Source: Aureimonas sp. SA4125 (GTDB lineage Bacteria; Pseudomonadota; Alphaproteobacteria; Rhizobiales; Rhizobiaceae). From it: a stretch of 64,000 bases of DNA. The DNA lies in contig NZ_AP025032.1 in the NCBI RefSeq assembly GCF_019973775.1, positions 1,922,001 through 1,986,000 of the forward strand, given 5' to 3'. The notes beneath the pieces are model-generated. The model did no database searches, had not been told where the DNA came from, and worked only from the letters and a program-made list of their open reading frames with translations. The position numbers were made by a program, and so were the translations under genes. Of this stretch, positions 52,281-59,140 are shown one piece after another. Position 1 is the first letter of the stretch. The number at the start of each line of letters is the position of its first letter.

Positions 52281-53655
52281 GGTAGTGTCCGCGCTCGTGG
52301 TGGAAATTCCGACATTGAAAGGTGTGGCTGAGGCGGTCACCGGATAGGGCGGCTAAGGTGGAGTTGCGAGACTTCAACCTGACCGGAGAACCCGATGACC
52401 GAGGACAGACTACCGCTTGCCGAGCTTTTTGCGAAAGCCGGGGACGGCGATTTCCTGAGAACGATAGCCGAGAGCGTGATGCAGCTCCTTATGGAGGTCG
52501 ACGTTGAAGGCATGATCGGCGCCGGGCGCCACGAACGGACGCAGGAACGGGCGACTTATCGCAATGGCTACCGCGACCGCTCGCTCGACACGCGGCTCGG
52601 CTCGTTGCAGCTTCGGATACCCAAGCTTCGGCAGGGCAGCTACTTCCCGCCGTTCCTGGAGCCGAGAAAGCTCTCGGAGAAGGCCTTGGTTGCCGTCATT
52701 CAGGAAGCTTGGATCAGCGGCGTTTCCACCCGGCGGGTCGACGATCTGGTACAGGCCATGGGGCTGTCGGGGATCGGCAAGAGCACCGTATCGAAGCTGT
52801 GCAAAGACATCGACGAACGCGTCGGCGGCTTCCTCGACCGTCCTCTCACTGGCGACTGGCCCTACCTCTGGCTGGATGCGACCTACCTGAAGCAGCGCGA
52901 GGGTGGACGCATCGTTTCGGTCGCCGCCATAATCGCCGTGGCCGTGAACACGGACGGCAAGCGCGAGATCGTCGGCCTTCACATCGGCCCCTCGGAAGCG
53001 GAGACGTTTTGGTCGAGCTTCCTCAAGAGCCTCGTGCGCCGCGGCCTGTCCGGCGTGAAGCTCGTGATCTCGGATGCTCACGAAGGGCTGAAAGCCGCCA
53101 TTCGCCGGGTGTTCAGCGCCTCCTGGCAGCGCTGCCGGGTGCATTGGATGCGCAACGCCCTGTCGTATGTCCCGAAGGCGCAGCAGAGCATGGCGGCGGC
53201 CGCGCTGCGCCAAGCCTTCGCCCAGCCCGATCGTGCTAGCGCCAGCCAGGCGCTGCGCCACGTCGCCGACCAGCTTCGGGGAAAGTGTCCAAAGCTCGGG
53301 GCCTTCATCGACAACAGCGAGACCGACGTGCTGGCGCACATGGATTTTCCCAGTCAGCACCGGACCCGGATCCATTCGACGAATTCCCTGGAGCGCCTGA
53401 ACAAGGAGGTGAAGCGGCGTGCCGACGTCGTCGGAATCTTCCCGAACGAGGGATCCATCATCCGGCTCATCGGCGCCGTCCTTCTCGAGGCCAACGACGA
53501 ATGGCAGATCCAGAACCGCTACATGCAGACCGAACCCATGGCCGACCTCATGGCCATGGGCAACACTGCAAAACCCGAACAGATTTCCACCGAAGTCGCC
53601 TGAAACGGAGCCGCTTCAGCTACACTCAATTTCCACCACGTTGACGGACACGACC
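52281..53655 (+). mobile_element. IS256-family insertion sequence, copy 3, nested in istA
   Basis: 1375 bp, apparently identical to copy 2 and in the same orientation. Target duplication tccgccgt at 52273-52280 and 53656-53663. Confidence 0.97.
52395..53603 (+). CDS. IS256-family transposase (copy 3)
   Basis: A 402-aa DDE transposase identical to that at 28934-30142 (WLDATYLK, VISDAHEGLK, NSLERLNKE). Intact. Confidence 0.96.
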   Translation: MTEDRLPLAELFAKAGDGDFLRTIAESVMQLLMEVDVEGMIGAGRHERTQERATYRNGYRDRSLDTRLGSLQLRIPKLRQGSYFPPFLEPRKLSEKALVAVIQEAWISGVSTRRVDDLVQAMGLSGIGKSTVSKLCKDIDERVGGFLDRPLTGDWPYLWLDATYLKQREGGRIVSVAAIIAVAVNTDGKREIVGLHIGPSEAETFWSSFLKSLVRRGLSGVKLVISDAHEGLKAAIRRVFSASWQRCRVHWMRNALSYVPKAQQSMAAAALRQAFAQPDRASASQALRHVADQLRGKCPKLGAFIDNSETDVLAHMDFPSQHRTRIHSTNSLERLNKEVKRRADVVGIFPNEGSIIRLIGAVLLEANDEWQIQNRYMQTEPMADLMAMGNTAKPEQISTEVA

Positions 53656-54868
53656 TCCGCCGTTCATGCTCGCACAAGATTTGCCCCTCGGCCGCAATGA
53701 CCAGACGATCCGGGTAGACACGGAGGCTGACGGGCCTGTTCGCAAAAGAAGCCGGCACGCTGTAGCGGTTGCGTTCGAAGCTGATCAGGCAAGTAGGCGA
53801 GACGCGCTTGCTCTGCTCGACGAACCCGTCGAAGGCAGGCGGTAGCGACATCAAGGTGGGCTGCTCTTCGGCCCAGACATCGGCGACGGTCCCGGCAAGA
53901 CGGCCATGTGGGATCTCCCGCCAGAGCTCCAGACAACGCTGCTCGAGCCAGGCATTCAGCGTGGCGAGATCGGGAAAGTTCGGCATCGGCTGCCACAGAC
54001 GCGGCCGCGCATCCTGCACGTTCTTCTCGACTTGCCCTTTCTCCCAACCAGAGGCCGGATTGCAGAACTCCGGCTTGAAGACATAGTGGTTTGTCATGGC
54101 GAGGAAACGCAGGTTGATCTGGCGTTCCTTGCCGCGTCCGACGCGGTCTACCGCCGTTCTCATGTTGTCGTAGATGCCGCGCTCAGGCACGCCGCCGAAG
54201 ACGCGGAAGGCGTGCCAATGAGCGTCAAACAGCATCTCGTGGGTCTGGAGCAGATAGGCACGGACGAGGAACACTCGGCTGTGCGCCAGCTTGATATGCG
54301 CGACCTGAAGCCTGGTGCGGTCGCCGCCGATCACCGCATGGTCCTCGCTCCAGTCGAACTGGAAGGCTTCGCCGGGGCGGAAAGACAGGGGAACGAAGAT
54401 GCCGCGCCCTGTCGTTTGCTGCTCGCGCTGCCGCTCCGCAAGCCATTCGCGGGCGAACGCGGCCACACGGTTGTAGGAACCGGTGAACCCGAGAGCGACG
54501 AGATCTGCATGCAAGTGCGTCAAAGGCCGGCGCTGCTTACGTGACTTTGATGCTTCGGCCTTCAGCCAGGCTGCAAGCTTGTCGGAGAACGGGTCGAGCT
54601 TGCTCGGCCGCTCCGGCACCGAGAACTTCGGCTCGATCGTGCCGGCCTTCAGATACTTCTTGATGGTGTTCCGCGAGAGCCCGGTCCGCCTGGCTATCTC
54701 TCGGATCGGTAGCTTCTCTCGCAAAGCCAAGCGGCGGATGACGTTCAAAAGTCCCATGTAGATCACTCCATTGTCCCCTCGCTCGCCGCGCTCGGGGAAA
54801 GGTCACATGGGTCAAATCTCAGTGGAAATCAGGCGCTGTCCCGGGTCAGTTCCGGGTGGAAATCAACA

Positions 54869-55547
54869 TCCCGCTCTCTGGATCACCCGTTGCAAGCAGA
54901 GGGTCAGGGGATCACATTCCAAAAGGGTAGACGGCGACCCAGCCGTCGCATCGCGGGTCCCGTTCGGGATTTGTCGACCGCAGCCGACCTTGATGCCGGC
55001 ACCAAAAAGACCGTAGTGCGGCAACCGCCTCGCCGTCGGTGTAAGTGCCGCCTATCAGGGCGATTTCGACATTGTGTCGGTCTCCCAATGGCGGCGCCGA
55101 TTCCCGCCTTCGGCGTCGAAGCGGTAAGCCTCCAACTCGCACCCGGGCTTTCAGAAGGTCCAGATCCAGCACCTCTTTCAGGTCCGCCGGATCCGGGCGC
55201 TTGGAGTGCCCGCGTCTCACGCCCTCGTTGATCCTGTCGATGACGTCGCGCGGCATGTCCAGGCAGTTGAGCCCCGCTCCAAGCGTCCTCAGGTCGTTGG
55301 CGGACTTTTCGACGAGCATGTGGAGACCCTTCCGCGGAGTCGTAGATGCAGCAGAGGCGAGTGCCATCCTGAAGGCTCTCGACGATGCCGTCGAGCGTCC
55401 ACGCGGTGCGTCGCGTCGCCACGACGCTCACTACCGTATGATGATGGGAGCCGAGGTGCAGGCGCAAGATCCCGCCGCGGTGGCAGAGGCCGCCCGACGA
55501 ACGACAGCTAGGTTCGGAAGAAGCCGTGGCGGGGAGGGTGAGCGTGA
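54869..55547 (-). pseudogene. Decayed gene remnant (unrecognised family)
   Basis: On the minus strand two frames each carry protein-like sequence: MRLHLGSHHHTVVSVVATRR up to about 55355, then in the shifted frame KGLHMLVEKSANDLRTLGAG, DMPRDVIDRINEGVRRG and HNVEIALIGGTYTDGEAVAA to a stop at 54912. This reads as one gene with at least one frameshift. I do not recognise it. No part continues the cusA gene cut at 49718. Confidence 0.4.
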
Positions 55548-55811
55548 GTATGCCGTAATGAAGCGGCTGTCACGGTCACAGGCGAGACCTGGGGCTGGCC
55601 CGACGACTTCGTCCACCGCCACTTCTGCCCGACCTGCGGCTAGAGGCTCTTCAGCGTCGAGGGCAACGGCGAGCTCGAGGTCCGCTTCGGGTGCCTCGAC
55701 GCCGCGCCGACGGATCTGGCGCCGACATACGAGAACTGGGTCGTCCATCGGGAGAGGTGGCTTCCGGAAGTGCCGGGCGCCGGGCAGAACGGGCGGGATC
55801 GAAACGGCTGA
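55548..55811 (+). pseudogene. GFA-like zinc protein fragment with internal stop
   Basis: The frame from 55551 reads NEAAVTVTGETWGWPDDFVH, RHFCPTCG, then a TAG stop at 55641-55643, then RLFSVEGNGELEVRFGCLDA and YENWVVHRERWLPEVPGAG to a stop at 55809. The CPTCG(S)RLF zinc motif and the WV...ER.W ending fit the GFA (glutathione-dependent formaldehyde-activating-like) family. The stop replaces the usual Ser/Thr codon, a one-base change (tcg to tag). The 5' part is missing. Confidence 0.6.
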
Positions 55812-55864
55812 CTCCGGCTGGGCATCTGCCCTCGGCAAAAGTTAGAGACAGCGCGTGGCACTGG

Positions 55865-56443
55865 CTACAGCCACCCTTTAGCCACTCCATACCTCGCACC
55901 GAGCGATGCGAGCGCATGCAGGATCGGGAGCGTCTGAAGGGCGAATGCCACGAGCACAAGCCACGCGGCCCGGGTGAAGGCTTTGAACTTCCGGTCGGCG
56001 ATCTGGCTTTGGACCGTGATCTGAACAGTCAGGTCATCGAAGTAGCGTTCTGTGAAGGACGTATTCTCCGGCGGGAAGTAGCGTTCGCGGACACGTTGGC
56101 CGTATTGCTCCGGCTTCATCTTGGCGATGTCGCCGAAGTATAGGAGGTTGCGCCCGTCCCCCTCGGCCTTGTGGTGGTGATGCAGGAACCGTGGCAAGAA
56201 CGATTTCAGAGACAGAAGCGCCGCTACGGCGAGCAGGGGCAGGACGTAGAGGAACACCCGATCGTAGCCCATCGGCAGTGCCGTAGGTGCTCGCAGTAGC
56301 CCTATGATCGCACCGATCCAGACAGAACAGAACGTCAGGAGGGCGGCGTTCTTGGTCTCGGCGAATTTGACGAAATCGATCATCCGCCCATGGTGAGCTG
56401 ACAGGATCTTCTCGTAGCTTTCCTGCTGATCGTCCTTGGCCAT
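55865..56443 (-). CDS. Pycsar-type transmembrane effector (PycTM, DUF5706-like)
   Basis: 192 aa from ATG 56443. Helices are at about 33-50 (LLTFCSVWIGAIIGLL), 61-82 and 156-182. The loop after helix 2 has a His/Lys patch, then NLLYFGDIAKM (99-109) and a helical ERYFDDLTVQITVQSQIADRKF-like stretch (about 132-153) typical of the Pycsar effector family. In known Pycsar systems such proteins are opened or assembled by cCMP or cUMP and damage the inner membrane of infected cells. It is the last gene of the operon, 5 bp after the E2-like stop codon. An upstream in-frame ATG at 56515 lies inside the E2-like gene and is less likely. Confidence 0.85.
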   Translation of the reverse strand: MAKDDQQESYEKILSAHHGRMIDFVKFAETKNAALLTFCSVWIGAIIGLLRAPTALPMGYDRVFLYVLPLLAVAALLSLKSFLPRFLHHHHKAEGDGRNLLYFGDIAKMKPEQYGQRVRERYFPPENTSFTERYFDDLTVQITVQSQIADRKFKAFTRAAWLVLVAFALQTLPILHALASLGARYGVAKGWL

Positions 56444-56448
56444 GGTTC

Positions 56449-57258
56449 TCAGGCTGCCTGTCTTTTGGCTTGCTCGGGCAAAGGCAAAGGACAGCCGTCG
56501 ACCGACCCGCAGCATTCATGTCCGCACGAGGCGGCAAATTCGAAGAACTTTCGTTCGGCTGCCGCCCAGCGCTCCAACGACAGCGCCAGTGTCGCAAGCG
56601 CGGCCGCATGGTCGGCACATGCAACAATGGGGAGGGGCCTCCCGCCTTGTCGGTCACATGGGCATCGTGATCGAAGGGTTAGGACACTTTTCGTTTTGAC
56701 GTCGACTGACGTAAGGCGCCGCCCGTCGAGGAAAAGGCGGACTCTCTTGTTCCCGGCGACCCGAGAACGCTTCGTGGACAGGCGGCCCTCGTCCATTGCA
56801 GAAGTGAAACGCTTGCCGAGCGCCGTCGCAGCCCGCTCGGCCGACGCCTGGCCTCGGGCGGCTTCCGGGCCATGGGCGCGGGCGTCGCTTTTGCCCGGCC
56901 AGCGACGAAGGCTGTCGACGGCTATCTGGCGGCGAAGGAAAGCAAGAAGCTTTCCCCACCAGAGCATGATGTCGTCCTCCGTCCCGAAACCGAGGGGCTC
57001 TTCCTCCGCCCAATGCAGGCAGAAGGATCCGTCGGAGTTGAGATGCCGCTCTGGGCAGTACGCGGGAAGCCGGTGGGACCCACACTCCTGGACTCGGAGC
57101 GCCCCGCCGATCGCCGACACTTCAATCAGGTAGGTCGGAGGCGGCGCCCCAGAATCGAGCGTCGGCCGCACCGCGATCCGCACTCCGTTCCCACCCTCGT
57201 CGATGACGGTCCCGTCGTTGGCCGCTGCGACCTGTTTTACCAGGTCGAGGGGCGTCAT
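56449..57258 (-). CDS. Stand-alone E2-like (ubiquitin-conjugating-type) protein with Cys-rich tail
   Basis: 269 aa. Residues about 5-130 look like a prokaryotic E2 fold: a PTYLIEVSAI strand, then HRLPAYCPERHLNSDGSFC with the HxN...DG..CL signature, Cys80 being the candidate catalytic residue, followed by LHWAEEEPLGFGTEDDIMLW and a conserved Trp/Gly helix region (LRRWPGKSDARAHGPEAA). The C-terminal half (about 150-269) holds seven Cys (199, 201, 214, 245, 249, 250, 256) in CPC, ACADH and CGHECCGSVDGCPLP, probably a zinc site. No E1 or JAB peptidase gene is nearby. It sits between cyclase and effector with 2- and 5-bp gaps, so belongs to the same system. Acting on the cyclase C-terminus is inference. 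Confidence 0.76.
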   Translation of the reverse strand: MTPLDLVKQVAAANDGTVIDEGGNGVRIAVRPTLDSGAPPPTYLIEVSAIGGALRVQECGSHRLPAYCPERHLNSDGSFCLHWAEEEPLGFGTEDDIMLWWGKLLAFLRRQIAVDSLRRWPGKSDARAHGPEAARGQASAERAATALGKRFTSAMDEGRLSTKRSRVAGNKRVRLFLDGRRLTSVDVKTKSVLTLRSRCPCDRQGGRPLPIVACADHAAALATLALSLERWAAAERKFFEFAASCGHECCGSVDGCPLPLPEQAKRQAA

Positions 57259-57260
57259 GT

Positions 57261-58796
57261 TCAGCCTCCATCTCCGGCATATGGTCTGAACGGAGTTTCG
57301 GCAGCACGGGCAGCCGCGGGTGCTGCCATGACAATGCTCGCTGCGCGAATGGCTTTTGCCGCAGCGTTGTTATCTGCCTCGAGGCTAGCCATCACGACGT
57401 CGTAAGTCAGGCCGGGCTTCAGGCGGCCAGTTCCGAAGAGCGTGCGAACAGATCCCGGGCCCTCGTCGTATGCGGCCTTACCGATCGCGGTCTCCAACCC
57501 GTCGCACCGCTTCTGCTCGTTCTCTGCGCCGATGACGGTGCGCCCGATTGAGGAGCGCGTTCTCGAGCCTTGAATGCCGAGTCTCGATATCGCCGTCTGG
57601 CCGTACTCAAATCCAATCGCGAGACCTAGGTCGTCCGTCTCAACTCCGGCGTCGGCGAGACGCTCTAGCGCGAGGTTGAAGCTGCTCCGGAGCGCCCGGG
57701 CACAGATGGCCCCCGTGGACACTGTCGCCACCGCGTCCGTCGTGGCCGCAGTTCCCTCCAACAAATGGCCGTGGACGCAGTCCCCGATGAACCGGATGCG
57801 GCGCCCGTTGAAGTCGGACGTAAGCACGCGGTCGAGCTCGGCGCGGATGACATGAAGGCAGCGGACGACGTCTTCTGGATCGTCCTCGATATGTGCGTCG
57901 ACGTAGGCGGTGAAGTTGTCGATGTCGGCGTAGACCGAGACCGTCTCCATGCGGCGGGAGTTGCCCGGCGTGAGCGACGAGATGTCGAGATGCCGGATCG
58001 GCGGTGTCGTCCTTGAGAAAACGAAGGACCCGATCGGGTGGTCCTCGTTGTCCTTTCGCCAACCTTTGACGATTTCGTCCTTCGATACCTCAAGGTCCGC
58101 GGTCTCGACCGAGGCCTCGATCTCGCCGTAGCTGAGAGGTGTGGTCGCGAGGTCGTCTCGGTCTACCTCGTCGAGGCCGATTGCGAGGCGGGCTTCGTTC
58201 GTCAGATAGATCCCGACGGCACCGTCCCGGGATGCGAGTTTGGCGGCTTGGTTCGCCGGCCTTCCGAGAAAGAGCGGCTCGCGGTATCCGCTTCGGCCAT
58301 TGTTGACGGCCAGAGCGCGGCCCGTATCGATCCCAACGCGGACCTCTGCGTCGGGGATGTTCAGGTCATCGTCGCCGGTCTCGGCCAAGACGTCGATGAC
58401 GAGCTGCGCGATCGCGACAGCGCGATGTACCCGCGTGGCCTCATCGGCCCCGCCATAAGGTTTCGCCACGACGGCATGCAGTCGCTGTCCGTGAAAGTCG
58501 ACGCGACGCGTGTCGGTCTTTCGCAGGATGCGGTGGACAGCGCGCTGGTGGAGGTCGAGGAAGCGAAGGGCACGCTTGTGGGCCGTGACGCCGTCGACTT
58601 CGGTCGATGAAAGGATGGCCCCGAAGTTCCGGATGTCGACGTAGAGGTGGACTGCGTCCATCCGGTACGCCTTGTTGGTCGGGACCGACTCCAGCGAAGT
58701 CTCACGCTTGTAGTCCACGATGGTAACCGTCTCGACGTCCTTGATACGGGCATCGATGGCCGCCTTCGCACGGTCATGCTTCCAGTTGTTTGCCAT
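57261..58796 (-). CDS. Tandem-domain class III nucleotidyl cyclase (PycC-like)
   Basis: 511 aa from ATG 58796, which has a good aggag upstream; the in-frame ATG at 58829 lacks one. Two cyclase homology domains: domain 1 (about 45-205) has the first metal Asp (LYVDIRNF, Asp54) but Gln104 where the second Asp is expected (HGQRLHAVV), with Asn182/Lys186; domain 2 (about 284-450) has both, Asp291 (YADIDNF) and Asp339 (RFIGDC), with Asn426/Arg430. The two may form one pseudo-dimer. No membrane segments. The C-terminal tail (about 475-511) is Ala-rich and ends RPYAGDGG. Next to a PycTM-like effector, it most likely makes cUMP or cCMP upon phage infection, though cAMP cannot be excluded from sequence. 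Confidence 0.85.
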   Translation of the reverse strand: MANNWKHDRAKAAIDARIKDVETVTIVDYKRETSLESVPTNKAYRMDAVHLYVDIRNFGAILSSTEVDGVTAHKRALRFLDLHQRAVHRILRKTDTRRVDFHGQRLHAVVAKPYGGADEATRVHRAVAIAQLVIDVLAETGDDDLNIPDAEVRVGIDTGRALAVNNGRSGYREPLFLGRPANQAAKLASRDGAVGIYLTNEARLAIGLDEVDRDDLATTPLSYGEIEASVETADLEVSKDEIVKGWRKDNEDHPIGSFVFSRTTPPIRHLDISSLTPGNSRRMETVSVYADIDNFTAYVDAHIEDDPEDVVRCLHVIRAELDRVLTSDFNGRRIRFIGDCVHGHLLEGTAATTDAVATVSTGAICARALRSSFNLALERLADAGVETDDLGLAIGFEYGQTAISRLGIQGSRTRSSIGRTVIGAENEQKRCDGLETAIGKAAYDEGPGSVRTLFGTGRLKPGLTYDVVMASLEADNNAAAKAIRAASIVMAAPAAARAAETPFRPYAGDGG

Positions 58797-59140
58797 GGTG
58801 GCTCTCCTGCCGTTTGAGTCCGGCCGCATGGGCGTCTGTGCCTAGCGGATCGTTCATGCCGGACACTCGAGGCACGATACGAGTTGCTCGTTTGTTCCTG
58901 ATTGCATTCCTGCGCGCCGGGCGGCGCGCAGGTCTTGAGTATTTGGGGAGGTTCTAGGAGCTCTCTCCAACTGCGGCACACCTACGGTGCCACGACGGGG
59001 TCATTTCTGTGCCCTGAGGCAAATCAGCGTGCCGCTGAGATCTAGGAACATAGTCCGTTACAGGGAAACTTTCCCATCCGATTTACAACTTTGGCCCCCA
59101 ATTTACAACATTGGGTATGCCGACAGAACAAACGGAACAA
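58797..59140. other. Intergenic region between nrdJ and the cyclase operon
   Basis: About 340 bp without a gene. It holds a GC hairpin at 58910-58931 (ctgcgcgcc-gggc-ggcgcgcag, 9-bp stem), which may end nrdJ transcription, and a pair of direct repeats at 59081-59114. The promoter of the cyclase operon should lie here. Confidence 0.55.
59081..59114. repeat. Direct repeats spaced by two helical turns
   Basis: atttacaactttgg (59081-59094) and atttacaacattgg (59101-59114) differ at one position and start 20 bp apart. The second lies inside a small inverted repeat (cccaat ... attggg). They could be a paired protein-binding site for the operon or part of the nrdJ 3' end. Confidence 0.5.

Larger units (their letters stand above)
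50576..54766 (-). pseudogene. istA: IS21-family transposase IstA, interrupted by IS3 and IS256
   Basis: Reading from 54766 leftward: an intact N-terminal part (EIARRTGLSRNTIKKYL HTH; DDE core with FQFDWSEDHAVIGG, GIYDNMRTAVDRVG and NPASGWEKGQVEKNV) up to 53656; then IS256 (52281-53655, 8-bp duplication tccgccgt); a middle part to 52030 (IERSHHLPPRTIYDWHHYL ... LHHDEQAVLAAVELA); then IS3 (50767-52029, 3-bp duplication gtg); and the C-terminal part ([20 protein letters not shown]) to 50576. Removing both elements restores one frame of about 490-510 codons. Inactive as it stands. Confidence 0.92.
49719..54868 (-). mobile_element. IS21-family element carrying nested IS3 and IS256 copies
   Basis: The ends are inverted repeats: tgttgatttccacccggaac at the left and its complement at the right (ending aatcaaca at 54868). 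Inside are istB (intact) and istA (interrupted twice). After subtracting the two nested elements and their duplications the core is about 2.5 kb, a normal IS21 size. The flanks (tggcaagc and tcccgctc) do not match, so there is no target duplication; a later rearrangement is likely. Confidence 0.92.

Noticed and set aside
28820..53655. A composite transposon bounded by IS256 copies 2 and 3
   Set aside because: Each has its own 8-bp duplication (tccggtgg; tccgccgt), showing separate insertions.
55045..55845. A 266-codon plus-strand frame over the remnant zone
   Set aside because: It switches between real-looking and Arg/Ser-rich shadow sequence; the supportable coding signals are the minus-strand remnant and the GFA-like fragment in another frame.
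58910..58931. The GC hairpin after nrdJ as an intrinsic terminator
   Set aside because: A clear 9-bp stem but no T-run on the minus strand; kept only as a possibility in the intergenic entry.
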